Below are positions 25,994 through 35,790 of a stretch of 64,000 nt of DNA, piece by piece. The notes under the pieces were generated by a model that saw only the letters and a list, made by a program, of their open reading frames with translations, ran no database searches and was not told where the DNA came from. The stretch is from Lachnospiraceae bacterium (GTDB lineage Bacteria; Bacillota_A; Clostridia; Lachnospirales; Lachnospiraceae). The stretch is from assembly GCA_009911175.1 (NCBI GenBank), contig QXWX01000003.1, positions 103,106 through 167,105 on the forward strand, written 5' to 3'. Numbering within the stretch: the stretch's first letter is position 1; each line of letters opens with the position of its first letter. Both the position numbers and the translations under genes were made by a program.

Positions 25994-26764
25994 CTACACC
26001 CTCACATTGTTCAGGATGTCTTTGATATTTTCAAGCTGTGTGCTCACACTGGCGTCTATGATCTCGTCGGGAAGCTCAATGATGCAGGTTCCCTCCTCGC
26101 CGTTGTCCATGGTAATGATCTTGATGTTTTCGGACAGCTTGGACATGGCGTCCAAAAATTCCGTATCCACATCCATGGATATGCCGGTGTCGCACTTGGT
26201 TATGTATATTTTTGCCCATTGCTTCTTGGTGATCTTGTCGGTGGCCGCAAGGATCATGCGCTTCACAATGTCCCCGCTGGACTGCAGGCTGGTCTGGATG
26301 ATCTTCTCCGCCACAGCCAGGGAGATCCTTTTCAGGTCATCCACATACTGCTCCAGAAGCTTTGCTTTTTCAATGGAAACACTTTCTATCACATCCGCGG
26401 CGTTGGTCTGCAGCTGGCGGATCTCCTGATCCAGGAGCTTGCGCTGCTCCTCATAGGCATCCCGGGTTCCGTTCTGGCAGCCTTCCTCGTATCCGTCGCG
26501 AAATGCCTTCTGACGAAGGATGTCCGCCTGGCCGCGCGCGTCCGCAAGGATCTGCTCCGCCTTTTTTTCCGCCTCGCTTATGATCTCGTTCGCCCGCTCC
26601 GTGGCAAACTGCTCTTCCTTCGCTTCCTCCTCCGCCCCGCCATCTTCCTCTTCTTCCTCTTCCGGCTCTTCGGCTGACACGGTCCGCTCAATCTGGAACC
26701 CTGCGAAGAAGTCATATGGCCGGATATCCTGTGCTTCGTCCGGCTTTTTCATAATCCTGGGCAT
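25994..26764 (-). CDS. fliH: Flagellar export ATPase regulator FliH
   Basis: The ATG at 26764 is chosen because AAAGG lies 8 nt upstream, whereas the in-frame ATG at 26773 has no spacing. The product is about 256 residues: a Glu-rich segment (about 35-60), a long coiled coil (about 60-140) with the EGCQNG region, and a C-terminal V-ATPase E-subunit-like domain that binds FliI. It lies between fliG and fliI. Confidence 0.9.
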   Translation of the reverse strand: MPRIMKKPDEAQDIRPYDFFAGFQIERTVSAEEPEEEEEEDGGAEEEAKEEQFATERANEIISEAEKKAEQILADARGQADILRQKAFRDGYEEGCQNGTRDAYEEQRKLLDQEIRQLQTNAADVIESVSIEKAKLLEQYVDDLKRISLAVAEKIIQTSLQSSGDIVKRMILAATDKITKKQWAKIYITKCDTGISMDVDTEFLDAMSKLSENIKIITMDNGEEGTCIIELPDEIIDASVSTQLENIKDILNNVRV

Positions 26765-26904
26765 CGGTATCATCCTTTCTGTCTATGCTGCGGTATGCGT
26801 AACGGCTTCATGCGCCGCATTCGGCTTTTCTGATCCGCCCCGCCGCGCAGTGCCGCGGCAGACCGGGATTCCGTCTTTTCTATCATCCGTCTGAAAGATC
26901 AGGA

Positions 26905-27924
26905 TCAGGCAATGATCTCGTCCTTGCCGCTCTTCACGATGATCAGCTCGCCTGCTTCTTCCAGACGACGGATCACAGCTACGATCCTCTGCTGTGCTTC
27001 TTCTACATCGCGCAGACGTACATTGACCGTAACCTCCAGGTCGGACTGAATGCTCTCTGCCATACGGCTGGATACGTTCGCAAATACAAGATCCTTGATA
27101 TTCTGATCGGATCCTTTGAGGGCGTATACGATGTCCTTGACGTCGCATTCCCGAATGAATCTCTGGATGGACCTGTTGTCCATCGATACGATGTCCTCGA
27201 ATACGAACATCTTCTTCCGGATGGTCTCGGCCAGTTCTTCGTTCTCCTTGCCCAATTCGTCGAAGATAAACTTCTCGTTCGCGCGGTCCATGTTGTTCAT
27301 GACCTCTGCTATGTAGTCGATGCCGCCGATGGTTGTAAAGTCCGCGGTCGTCAGTACGCTCTCGAACCGCTTCTTCAGGGAGGCTTCCACGATCTTGATG
27401 GCTTCGGGAGAGGCGCTCTCCATCTTGGCAATCGCCTCTACCACCTTGATCTGCTTCTCCTTTGGAAGCTCGCCGATGACAAATGACGCCTGATCCGGAT
27501 CCGCATAGGAGAGAATCAACGCTATGGTCTGGGGTCTCTCGTGCTGCAGGAAGGAGAACAGATTCTTGACATCGCTCTTTCGGATAAATTCGAAAGGCCG
27601 TGTCTTCATGGACTTGGCCAGCTTATCCAGCAGCGACTGCGCTGTACTCTCACCGAACGCCTTTTCCAGGACTGCCCGGGCGTATTCCATGCCGCCGTCG
27701 GTTACCACCTTCTGTGTGAGGCAGGTCTTGTAGAATTCGTCTAAGACCGCCTCCATCTGCTCCGGGGTCACATGCCCCAGCTTGGCAACCTCTATGGTCA
27801 GCTTCTCTATATCTGATTCACTTAAATGCTTATAAATCTTGGATGCTTTGTCAGCTCCCAGAGAGACTACGACTGCCGCCGCTTTCTGCTCCGGTGTCAA
27901 GGATAACGCAGCATTAGCCTCCAT
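26905..27924 (-). CDS. fliG: Flagellar motor switch protein FliG
   Basis: The 339-residue product contains the FliG N, middle (ERPQTIALILSYADPDQASF) and C-terminal domains. The torque helix region SMDNRSIQRFIRECD and charged residues near LKGSDQNIKDLVFANVSSRM are present. It couples the C-ring to MotA and binds FliF. Its start overlaps the fliF stop. Confidence 0.96.
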   Translation of the reverse strand: MEANAALSLTPEQKAAAVVVSLGADKASKIYKHLSESDIEKLTIEVAKLGHVTPEQMEAVLDEFYKTCLTQKVVTDGGMEYARAVLEKAFGESTAQSLLDKLAKSMKTRPFEFIRKSDVKNLFSFLQHERPQTIALILSYADPDQASFVIGELPKEKQIKVVEAIAKMESASPEAIKIVEASLKKRFESVLTTADFTTIGGIDYIAEVMNNMDRANEKFIFDELGKENEELAETIRKKMFVFEDIVSMDNRSIQRFIRECDVKDIVYALKGSDQNIKDLVFANVSSRMAESIQSDLEVTVNVRLRDVEEAQQRIVAVIRRLEEAGELIIVKSGKDEIIA

Positions 27925-29488
27925 CTAAACCGCCCCCGTTCAGCCAGTTCTTCAATAACTGGGCAGATATCTCCGCATTCTGTTCCGCGAACTCCCGAAT
28001 GCTCCTCTTCAGTTCCATACCTCTGTCATTCTGAATCTGCTGAAGCTCTTGATTGAGATCAATATGCTCAACTTCTTCTTCCAGAAGTTCCTCTTCTTCC
28101 TCTTCTTCCTCAGCCCTGCGCCGTCTGATGATCAGTACCACGATGATACCTGTCAGGATCAGCAGCAACGCGACTGCCGCGATGATCGCCCACAGCGGAA
28201 CGCTCTCAAGCAGTGAGCTGCTTGCTGTCTCCGCGTCTTCATCGTCGTCCGCTCTTCCGTCGAACGGCGCGCTTGCCAGGGTGATCTTGTCAGCCTGCTC
28301 CGCCCGCGCGATCCCGGCCGCGTTGCCGACCAGAGAACGGAGCTGAGCTTCTCTCAGGCTTCCGAATCCATTTCCATTGACTACGACGGATACCGTCAGG
28401 TCATCCAACGCGCCGGAATCCACCTGGCCCTGTTCCTTGATCTGGTTCACAAGGTAATCCGTAGACCTGCTTTCGCTGGACGCGCTGGCGCCGTTGCCGT
28501 CGCCTTCTGTATTGTACTCGGCCGTGTCCGCGTTGGTCTCTGTTCCGACCACGCCTCCTGCCGTATTTCCCGTACCGGACCTTTCATTGTATGTATCTTC
28601 ATGACTGATGATTCCGGTCTTATCTTCGTCGTCGATCTTTTCCGGAGTGCTGTATGTGGTAGACTCCCGGATGAGCTGCTCCATGTTGATCTGCGCTCTT
28701 GCCGCGACGCTGACATTGTCCTCTCCGTAAATCGGTCCAAGGACTTTCAGGATCTTTCTCTCGATCTGGCCTTCCACGACTGCCGCGATCTCTTCCGCGT
28801 CGGAGCTGTTGGCCGTCCTGTTTTCCTCCGTCTCGGATACAGTCTCTCCGGATGTCCCGTCTATAACGACAACCTCATCGATCTCCATATTCGGAACGCT
28901 CTTTGCCACAAGCCGCTGCATGCCAGCTGTCTGCTCCTTCGTCGGAGCGCTGCCGTCCTGCATAATGACCGTGACCGATCCGCTGGACTTTGTCTCTGAG
29001 TCATTGAGGACATAGCGGTTATCCTCCCCCAGAGCAATCGTGACCTTGGCATCTGATACACCTTCAAACATCTTGATGGTGGCGCCGATACGATCCTGCA
29101 GATCGTAAAGCTCGAGCTTTGATTTTTCAGAATCTGTAGTCAGCAGACTCGCATTTTTCAAATACGTTTCATATGTAAAACCGCTCTTCGGGTAACCCTG
29201 CTGTACAAGGGTCGCCTTCGTCTGATCCACCACGTTCTCCGGCACCATGATGGTGGAATTACCCTCATAGCGGAACGCGATCTGCTCCTCCTGCAGCTTC
29301 GCCGTGATCTGCTGCGCCTCCTGCTCGCCCAGTCCGGTAAACAGGACTGCATACGGGCGGTTGTTGAGAATCAACGCAATCACGACCGCTGCCACGACAA
29401 GCACGGCGGCCGCGGCAATAATGATCTTTTTCGTTTTACTGCTTAAATTTCCAGCAAATTCTTTGAATTGCCCCAACTTTTCTTTCAT
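27914..29488 (-). CDS. fliF: Flagellar MS-ring protein FliF
   Basis: The 524-residue protein has two membrane segments (about 24-42 and 440-465) flanking periplasmic ring-building domains with YVLNDSETKSSGSVTVIMQD and a Ser/Thr/Gly-rich loop. The C-terminal cytoplasmic tail, after a Glu-rich stretch, binds FliG; its last codons overlap fliG. It is the first structure of the basal body to assemble. Confidence 0.95.
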   Translation of the reverse strand: MKEKLGQFKEFAGNLSSKTKKIIIAAAAVLVVAAVVIALILNNRPYAVLFTGLGEQEAQQITAKLQEEQIAFRYEGNSTIMVPENVVDQTKATLVQQGYPKSGFTYETYLKNASLLTTDSEKSKLELYDLQDRIGATIKMFEGVSDAKVTIALGEDNRYVLNDSETKSSGSVTVIMQDGSAPTKEQTAGMQRLVAKSVPNMEIDEVVVIDGTSGETVSETEENRTANSSDAEEIAAVVEGQIERKILKVLGPIYGEDNVSVAARAQINMEQLIRESTTYSTPEKIDDEDKTGIISHEDTYNERSGTGNTAGGVVGTETNADTAEYNTEGDGNGASASSESRSTDYLVNQIKEQGQVDSGALDDLTVSVVVNGNGFGSLREAQLRSLVGNAAGIARAEQADKITLASAPFDGRADDDEDAETASSSLLESVPLWAIIAAVALLLILTGIIVVLIIRRRRAEEEEEEEELLEEEVEHIDLNQELQQIQNDRGMELKRSIREFAEQNAEISAQLLKNWLNGGGLDGG

Positions 29489-29682
29489 GTTCCAATACTC
29501 TCTTATCTATTTATTCCCGCATCGCTTAAGGATTCTGCGAAGCATCAGTACGGGATGCCCTTTGGGTACGGTTTCTCAAGACACAAAGAACAATGTGCAA
29601 CAGCTGTATCACACATTGATTCATGATCTGCCCCGCAGGGACATTCCATGACGGACGCCCTTGCGGGATACAGAATTGTGCA

Positions 29683-30030
29683 TTATGAACTGAGTCGCAT
29701 AATCTCGTTGTATGCTTCCAGTGCTTTTGTCCTCAGCGCCGCCAGAAGATCCATGGAAAGCTGCGCATGGGATGCCGCGATCCCTACCGTGTGCGGATCC
29801 TCAATCTGGCCTGTCGCCAGAAGGTACTGGTTCTTCGCCAGGTTCTGGTCCGTCTCTCTTACGTTGTTGATCGCTTCCTCGAAAATACTTTTAAAGGCCG
29901 AGACGCCCTCCTGGCCCTTTACGCTTTTGGATGCGGACGCGGCGGAGCCTGTGCCTGTCACCGATCCGACAGAGCCGACTGCTCCGATCCTGTCCCATGG
30001 CTGGATGGGAGTGATGAACATATCTTCCAT
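29683..30030 (-). CDS. fliE: Flagellar hook-basal body protein FliE
   Basis: The 115-residue product contains FKSIFEEAINNVRETDQN and the C-terminal HTVGIAASHAQLSMDLLAAL helix typical of FliE, which joins the MS ring to the rod. It lies between flgB and fliF, but flgC, normally in this interval, is missing here and found at 15.9-16.4 kb. Confidence 0.93.
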   Translation of the reverse strand: MEDMFITPIQPWDRIGAVGSVGSVTGTGSAASASKSVKGQEGVSAFKSIFEEAINNVRETDQNLAKNQYLLATGQIEDPHTVGIAASHAQLSMDLLAALRTKALEAYNEIMRLSS

Positions 30031-30238
30031 AAGATTCTATCGATCCTTTCTTCTTAATTTCTTCTCCGGGGCAGCTTCCCTCTCCGGTTTCATATCTTTA
30101 TAGAAGATATGAAACTGATACGCGAGCCATGCAAGCGCATGCCGCTTCGCCCCGACAATATTCCGCGATGTCAGCGCAGGCAAATCAATCTTCCGCCCGC
30201 CGTCCCATCATTTTTAGGAAAAAATTGGTGAAAAAGTT

Positions 30239-30631
30239 TTACTGGCCTTTGATCGCAGTCTGATATCTCTTGATATCAGCCGTTACGGTCTGCAGCAAAT
30301 ATTGATAATGAAGGGCGGTTCTTGCCATATCCGCTTCTTCAACATCAGAATGTACATTGTTCTCATCCACCCTTGCAGATGAATCATACGGGGTATATAC
30401 AAAGTAGTCCGCCCCCGAGATTGCCTCACGCATCTGTGAGTTGCTCTTCGTCTGGCTTGCCGCCCGAAGTCTCTTGTCAAAGACCTCCTCAAAGCTGACA
30501 TCCTTCTTCTTATAACCCGGTGTATCTACGTTGGCAAGGTTGTTCTGAACAACCTCCATCTTCCTCCAGAGGTAATCCAGAGACTTATTCGCCATTGACA
30601 TGGTATTTCCAAATATGGAGCTTCCAAACAT
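30239..30631 (-). CDS. flgB: Flagellar proximal rod protein FlgB
   Basis: The ATG at 30631 (MFGSSIFGNTMSMANKSLDY) is preferred to the GTG at 30643, which would abut the AAGGAAG site. The 130-residue product has the rod motif VVQNNLANVDTPGYKKKDVS and a C-terminal helix MARTALHYQYLLQTVTADIK. It is the first core gene of the fla/che operon. Confidence 0.94.
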   Translation of the reverse strand: MFGSSIFGNTMSMANKSLDYLWRKMEVVQNNLANVDTPGYKKKDVSFEEVFDKRLRAASQTKSNSQMREAISGADYFVYTPYDSSARVDENNVHSDVEEADMARTALHYQYLLQTVTADIKRYQTAIKGQ

Positions 30632-30797
30632 GATATGTATCACTTCCTTCTTATATTAATGTAAATTTTCTAACAAGGTGATCATCTGTATCGGCATTCT
30701 CTATCTGCTGAAAATCCTGAAAGAATTTTCAGCAAACTACACTATACCGGATTAATGATACACCTTATTTTCTTAAAAGTCCAGTTTTTTCGGTGAA

Positions 30798-30824
30798 ATT
30801 TTATATTAAAAATTTACCAGTCAA
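30798..30824 (-). promoter_or_regulatory. Weak candidate promoter before flgB
   Basis: On the minus strand TTGACT (30819-30824) is followed after a short 15-nt spacer by TAAAAT (30798-30803), about 170 nt upstream of flgB. The 30644-30904 gap is AT-rich and otherwise without features. Spacing is suboptimal, so this is a tentative call. Confidence 0.3.
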
Positions 30825-30904
30825 ACGCTTCTGTTGAGCGGTTTTCCTGCATTTCCCGTATCATGTGGGGAAGGAGTTACGCACACACAACATATGGGAA
30901 TGGT

Positions 30905-31750
30905 TCAGATCAGGCTGGTATAGTCGGAATCGGGTTCCAGGCTTCCGATGGAAGTGCCTTTTCCAAGACTGCTCACGCGGCTCATCATCTGCAGCCGCAT
31001 CATTCCCACGAAATATTCCGCAAGCTGCTGGGTCAGATCCGTTGCGGTTGAACTGTTCGCCGCGCTTGTACTCGTCCCGGTCCGTCCGGAAGCGTTCCCA
31101 CTGGCCCCAAATGTTCCGGAGGTGCCGGTCCTGCTGCTGACCGTCTGGCCCGTGGTGAGTTCCTGCCCCATGTAGCCCTTGATCCGGCTGATGTAGTTGA
31201 TAGTCTCTTCAAACGGGGGTACTCCGCCGTACTTGGCCACATTGCCGCTCCCTGCATTGTATGCGGCAAGGGTCAGATCAATGTCTCCGTTATACTGCTG
31301 CAGCTTCTGAGCCAGGTACTTGGCCCCGCCCATGATGTTGCTCCTTGCGTCAAATGCGTCCTCCACGCCTAAAGCCGCCGCGGTTGCAGGCATGAGCTGC
31401 ATCACGCCCTGAGCCCCGGCCGAAGAAACCGCGTCAGCGTTGTATCCGGACTCCGCCTTGCCGACTGCCATCAGAAGCTTGACGGGGACATTGTACTTCT
31501 CCGCGGCTTCCTGAAAGATCGCGTCCATGCTTTCCGGCACGCCCAGTCTGCCTGCCGCGTTCTGGAACGTCTCCCCAAAGCTCAGACCGTTCGCCCGCGT
31601 CCCGCCTGAGTACAGGCTGCTGCTGGACTGCGTTCCATTGGAATACAGGCTTCCGATCGACTGCGTCATGTTCTGCAGTGACTGCAGCTGCCCCAGGACA
31701 CTGTTCATATAGGTATAGAGACTCTGGTAAACTGAATAATCCATTGCCAT
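30905..31750 (-). CDS. Lytic transglycosylase (SLT domain)
   Basis: The ATG at 31750 (MAMDYSVYQSLYTYMNSV) has GAGG 8 nt upstream; the longer frame reaches into the promoter region. The 281-residue product has a Ser/Tyr/Gly-rich N-terminal part and a goose-lysozyme-type SLT domain (about 90-205). The catalytic Glu is in MAVGKAESGYNADAVSS, followed by GAQGVMQLMPATAAALGV and LAAYNAGSGNV. The C-terminal third is Thr/Ser/Gly-rich. Next to flgB it probably opens peptidoglycan for rod growth. No clear signal peptide is seen, so export by the flagellar or another route is possible. Confidence 0.88.
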   Translation of the reverse strand: MAMDYSVYQSLYTYMNSVLGQLQSLQNMTQSIGSLYSNGTQSSSSLYSGGTRANGLSFGETFQNAAGRLGVPESMDAIFQEAAEKYNVPVKLLMAVGKAESGYNADAVSSAGAQGVMQLMPATAAALGVEDAFDARSNIMGGAKYLAQKLQQYNGDIDLTLAAYNAGSGNVAKYGGVPPFEETINYISRIKGYMGQELTTGQTVSSRTGTSGTFGASGNASGRTGTSTSAANSSTATDLTQQLAEYFVGMMRLQMMSRVSSLGKGTSIGSLEPDSDYTSLI

Positions 31751-31825
31751 ATTTTTATCCTCACTTCTAAAAAATCTACTATGTTGCCGCGCCACTTTGC
31801 TCAACCCAAACAGCATATCGCTATT

Positions 31826-31854
31826 ATTGTAACATATAATTGCAATAATGTCAT
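31826..31854 (-). promoter_or_regulatory. Candidate sigma-A promoter for the transglycosylase and fla/che operon
   Basis: On the minus strand ATGACA (31849-31854) is separated by 17 nt from TACAAT (31826-31831), with a TG dinucleotide one base before the -10 box (extended -10). It is about 75 nt from the transglycosylase start and is the best promoter seen at the head of the 30-kb operon. Confidence 0.6.
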
Positions 31855-31966
31855 TATGCCACTTTATACCAATCTTGAAAAGCCTTTTTTGCAAATTAAA
31901 GAAATTTTTTACTGTATGTTTACCAGAAATTTCCAAAAATGACTTCAAATTATATGAAAATATATA

Positions 31967-31995
31967 TTTACAATCCTTTGATTTAGGTATAGAAT
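31967..31995 (+). promoter_or_regulatory. Candidate sigma-A promoter for the chemoreceptor gene
   Basis: TTTACA (31967-31972) and TAGAAT (31990-31995) are spaced by 17 nt, 59 nt before the GTG start of the chemoreceptor gene. AGGAGG follows at 32041-32046. I found no sigma-28 type sequence here. Confidence 0.6.
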
Positions 31996-32054
31996 AATGT
32001 TAAATACGTATATCTTTTTACAGAAAAATCTAAATTACATAGGAGGGAGTAGAC

Positions 32055-33947
32055 GTGTTTAAGAATTTAAAGGTGAGGAGCAAACTGCTCGTCTCATTCG
32101 GCATTGTCATTATTTTCTATATTATTGCTATCATTGCTTCGTCGATCGGACTGGGCAGCGTATTCGGCGGATTGGAGGATTTTTATAATATTCCATTCCC
32201 GATGGTGAAGAGCGCGCTTGAGGCGCAGTCCATTACCAGAGGGATCCAGCTGGATGTATACCGCGCTGTTTCTATCAGCGGTTCGGAGCGTCAGACAGTA
32301 ATCAGCGAGATTGAGGAGTCTTCCGCGGAGCGGAATAAGGTCATGGAAGAGTTGAAGGCGAACTTCAACGGAGACGCTTCCCTGCTCAAGAGCGTCGAGG
32401 ATGCCAACGCGGCGACCTCCGCGGCCCGCGAAAAGACGATGGAGTATATCCGCGCAGGCAATTCCACGGCCGCCATCGAATCCATCAACGGTGAATATCT
32501 GGAAGCGGCCAATCATTTTGAGGATACCTTAAATCAGGTCATTGATCAGGCTGAGAGGAATGCGGATGAATATTATCAGAACGGTACGACAACCAAGCGT
32601 ATCTGCACGATCATTTTATACGGCCTTGCTCTGGTCAGCATCATTTTAACCATATTCCTTGTGCTGTCTATCGTGAAGGGCCTGACCCGTCCGATCCTGG
32701 AGATCGAGGATGCCATCAAGGCAATGGCAAAGGGCGACATGAGCAGCAAGGTTACATATACGTCCCGCGATGAGCTGGGTGATCTGGCGGAGAACCTTCG
32801 TTTTGTACTGGCTACTCTGTCCAGTTACATCGGCCATATCTGCGAGCGGATGGATTCCCTTGCAACAGGGGATCTGACGGTAGAGATGGATATGGATTAT
32901 CTGGGCGAGTTTGAGTCGATCAAGCAGTCCGGCGCCAAGATCATCAATTCCCTGAATGATACGCTTGGCCAGCTTCATCAGGCATCGGAACAGGTTGCAA
33001 ATGGATCCGAGCAGGTTTCCAGCGGTGCCCAGGCCCTCAGCCAGGGTGCTACGGAGCAGGCAAGTTCTGTTGAAGAGCTTGCAGCGACCCTGGGCGACCT
33101 GTCCAATCAGGTCAATGATACCGCGGCGAATTCCCGCGATGTCAACCAGCTGATCTCCGACACAGCAAAAGAGATCAACAACAGCAAGCAGAAGATGGAA
33201 GCCATGGTCAATGCCATGACCAACATCAACGAGTGCTCCAGCGAGATCGAGAAGATTATCAAGACCATTGAAGATATCGCGTTCCAGACCAATATCCTTG
33301 CGCTGAATGCCGCAGTTGAGGCAGCCCGTGCAGGTGAGGCGGGCAAGGGCTTTGCCGTTGTCGCGGATGAGGTTCGCAGCCTGGCATCCAAGAGCCAGGA
33401 GGCGGCGAAGAACACGACTGTCCTTATTAATAACTCATTGAACGCGGTTTCCGAAGGAAGCCAGATTGCTACGGATACTCAGAGTTCACTGCTCAAGGTT
33501 GTGGAGAGTGCGGATAAGATCGCAGTTAATATGGCGAAGATCACCGAATCCGCTGATCTGCAGGCAGAAGGTATTTCCCAGGTGACTCAGGGAATCGACC
33601 AGATTTCCTCCGTTATCCAGACCAACTCTGCTACCGCAGAGGAAAGCGCCGCAGCCAGCGAAGAGCTGTTCAGCCAGTCCAGCCTGCTCAAGAGCCTGGT
33701 TGGCCGCTTCCGCCTGAAAGGAATGGCAAGTTCTATGGTAAGTCGGCCTGCAGCATCTGAGCCGGCAGAGATGGAATCCTATGACAGCAATGTGTATGAC
33801 GGCGGGTCATTTGACAGCGGGTCCTATGATATGAATTATGACAGTTCCGACAGCTTCGGCGGGGCGGTGGATACTTCGTACAGCGCGCCGAGCGGGAATA
33901 ATAAGAACTTTAGTAATGAAGTGATCTATGATGGGGCGAAGTATTGA
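32055..33947 (+). CDS. Methyl-accepting chemotaxis protein
   Basis: The 630-residue receptor starts at a GTG with AGGAGG 8 nt upstream. It has a first membrane helix at about 10-30, a four-helix-bundle type sensor domain to about 185, a second membrane helix (about 187-210), a HAMP domain and a cytoplasmic signalling domain. The hairpin tip [20 protein letters not shown] is at about 405-425. The last 70 residues form an Asp/Ser/Tyr/Gly-rich tail without a recognisable CheR-docking pentapeptide. It is the only intact plus-strand gene and is divergent from the motility operon. CheC, CheD and CheV encoded here should act on receptors of this kind. Confidence 0.95.
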   Translation: MFKNLKVRSKLLVSFGIVIIFYIIAIIASSIGLGSVFGGLEDFYNIPFPMVKSALEAQSITRGIQLDVYRAVSISGSERQTVISEIEESSAERNKVMEELKANFNGDASLLKSVEDANAATSAAREKTMEYIRAGNSTAAIESINGEYLEAANHFEDTLNQVIDQAERNADEYYQNGTTTKRICTIILYGLALVSIILTIFLVLSIVKGLTRPILEIEDAIKAMAKGDMSSKVTYTSRDELGDLAENLRFVLATLSSYIGHICERMDSLATGDLTVEMDMDYLGEFESIKQSGAKIINSLNDTLGQLHQASEQVANGSEQVSSGAQALSQGATEQASSVEELAATLGDLSNQVNDTAANSRDVNQLISDTAKEINNSKQKMEAMVNAMTNINECSSEIEKIIKTIEDIAFQTNILALNAAVEAARAGEAGKGFAVVADEVRSLASKSQEAAKNTTVLINNSLNAVSEGSQIATDTQSSLLKVVESADKIAVNMAKITESADLQAEGISQVTQGIDQISSVIQTNSATAEESAAASEELFSQSSLLKSLVGRFRLKGMASSMVSRPAASEPAEMESYDSNVYDGGSFDSGSYDMNYDSSDSFGGAVDTSYSAPSGNNKNFSNEVIYDGAKY

Positions 33948-34070
33948 TCAATTGATCAGGAAGGCTGCTCGGGCGTGTGAAGGATAACACGCAAAATGGA
34001 AACGGATCGGGGTTTTGCATCGGATTGGTGTAAAGCATTCGTGAAGGATGAAGTGAATAGAGAAATGGAT

Positions 34071-34102
34071 ACCCGGGAGATTTGGTCTCCCGGGTGTTTT
34101 TG
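34071..34102 (+). terminator. Rho-independent terminator after the chemoreceptor gene
   Basis: ACCCGGGAGA and TCTCCCGGGT form a perfect 10-bp GC-rich stem around TTTGG, followed by GTTTTTGTT. It lies 120 bp beyond the stop codon. Confidence 0.9.
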
Positions 34103-34184
34103 TTACGTAAGCAAGAAATAATCCGTATCTATGAATCTACTATCATTATTGATACAAGAACTCCAAAGTAAGGAGGTATTGCCT

Positions 34185-34319
34185 ATGGATAAAACAAACC
34201 TTACAAAGGGAAATCTCTGGAGAAAACGTATCCAGGATTTCTACAAGAGCGGATTGTCAAGAAAACAATGGTGCCAGGAGCATCAAGTTCGATTTCTAGT
34301 GGATAAGTCTTTGGTTTAA
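34185..34319 (+). pseudogene. Remnant of an IS66-type accessory gene (tnpA)
   Basis: The ATG at 34185 has AGGAGG 8 nt upstream. The 44 residues, beginning MDKTNLTKGNLWRKRIQDFY and continuing KSGLSRKQWCQEHQV, match the N-terminus of the small IS66 TnpA protein. After HQV the frame departs from the family and stops; a family-like WISLWFKST continues in another frame, which points to a frameshift. No tnpB, tnpC or terminal repeats were found nearby. It sits where GC content drops, at the edge of the glycan island. The rest of the 34320-34557 gap shows no feature. Confidence 0.65.
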
Positions 34320-34557
34320 ATCAACTGTGAATAGTAACTTCAAGCTCTGTTTTCATAGACTATTTGACACTACCATTTGAAGCTATTGTATCAAAAATAA
34401 TGACAGATTTACGGGTACGGATTATCTTCTGCTTACTTTAATACTATATCTGTATTTATGCAAATAGGACTCCTTCCGTTAATTAATACGTATTCTGTAA
34501 TGATCTATAAAAATTACTTTTTTCGTAAATAGTCTGCCTCCTCGAATATTTTCCCAT

Positions 34558-35667
34558 TTAATGATTCATAAACATCTTTTTGTTCTCTATAGGAGTCAAA
34601 GTTGGTCTTCCAAGGTCTTCTCTTGCTCCAATTGCCGCCTTCACCTCTATAAATGTAAGATCCTTCTGTTCTTTTGCTTTTACTAGCGCAGCTTCCAATT
34701 CTTCATAATTCGATGCGCAATAAACACGTGGATAGCCACACCCCCTAGCAATCTCTGTCAAATTCAGATTTTTCGCAACAGTAGGCATCCCTCCCACCGA
34801 CTCATGCGCTCCATTGTTTATTACTACATGAATAAGGTTGTCAGGCGATATTTGCGCAATCACAGCCATTGCCCCCATATGCATCAAAGCAGCGCCATCT
34901 CCATCAATGCACCAGATTCTGGAATCCGGTTTATGTAAAGCAATTCCCAACGCAATAGAAGAACTGTGCCCCATAGAACCAACGGTCAAAAAATCTCTAT
35001 GGTGGTTCGCCTTCTCTGCTTCTCTGATCTCATACAATTCCCGACTGGCTTTCCCTGTGGTCGATACAACCAGATCATCTTCGGAAACCCGAACAATACG
35101 GCGGATAATCTCCTCGCGCAGCAAAGTGCAATGATTATTATAAACCACTTTTTTCTCATAGCTCAATGCACCCCTGCGTACAATGAATGCTACATTGTTT
35201 CCAGCTTCCAGCAACTTTTGAAATTCCTCCATATTATTGTGAATTGAATCTACTGACGTATTATTGTCAACAACAAAATACTTCACACCCATATCTTCTA
35301 AAAGCTGCTGTGTAATTCTTCCCTGAAAAATATGCTGTGGTTCATCATGTATTCCTGGTTCGCCTCTCCATCCGATTATAAATATACACGGAATTGCGTA
35401 AACCTTTTCATTCAGGAGTGAAACTAATGGATTGATGATATTCCCTAGCCCGCTGTTCTGCATATACACGACAGGGAATTTCCCAGTAGAAAGATGATAA
35501 CCTGCCGCAATAGCTGCACAGTTTCCCTCGTTTGCCGCAATGATATGGTGTTTGGGATCTGTACCATATGTATCTATCAGGTAATCACACAATGCCCTTA
35601 GCTGAGAATCCGGAATACCTGTGAAAAAATCTGAATTAGTTATTTCTACTAATGTTTTTACATCCAT
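34558..35667 (-). CDS. ppd: Phosphonopyruvate decarboxylase
   Basis: The 369-residue thiamine-diphosphate enzyme has the cofactor motif GDG (256-258) through NN (284-285), with GDGAALMHMGAMAVI between, and the catalytic Glu47 in IIAANEGNC. NSGLGNIINPLVSL and GWRGEPGIHDEPQH are characteristic of Ppd/AepY. It decarboxylates phosphonopyruvate to phosphonoacetaldehyde, the step that pulls the unfavourable PEP mutase reaction forward. PEP mutase is 16 kb away on the same strand (51.7-53.7 kb). It is the last gene of the island and has a higher GC content than the neighbouring glycosyltransferases. Confidence 0.93.
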   Translation of the reverse strand: MDVKTLVEITNSDFFTGIPDSQLRALCDYLIDTYGTDPKHHIIAANEGNCAAIAAGYHLSTGKFPVVYMQNSGLGNIINPLVSLLNEKVYAIPCIFIIGWRGEPGIHDEPQHIFQGRITQQLLEDMGVKYFVVDNNTSVDSIHNNMEEFQKLLEAGNNVAFIVRRGALSYEKKVVYNNHCTLLREEIIRRIVRVSEDDLVVSTTGKASRELYEIREAEKANHHRDFLTVGSMGHSSSIALGIALHKPDSRIWCIDGDGAALMHMGAMAVIAQISPDNLIHVVINNGAHESVGGMPTVAKNLNLTEIARGCGYPRVYCASNYEELEAALVKAKEQKDLTFIEVKAAIGAREDLGRPTLTPIENKKMFMNH

Positions 35668-35790
35668 CTCAAAGCTCCTTTATTAAATAATCTGATTTTT
35701 TAATATTCAGACGTTCATCAACCTCCTGAACCAGTGATAATTCAAAATGTCTTTTACAATCTGTTTTATAGTCAAACAAATGAATACTTA

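Noticed and set aside
24792..26429. 545-residue plus-strand frame
   Set aside because: Antisense to fliI and fliH, both strongly conserved; no supporting start signal.
34320..34557. Complete IS66 element
   Set aside because: Only a broken tnpA start is present; no tnpB, tnpC or inverted ends could be seen.
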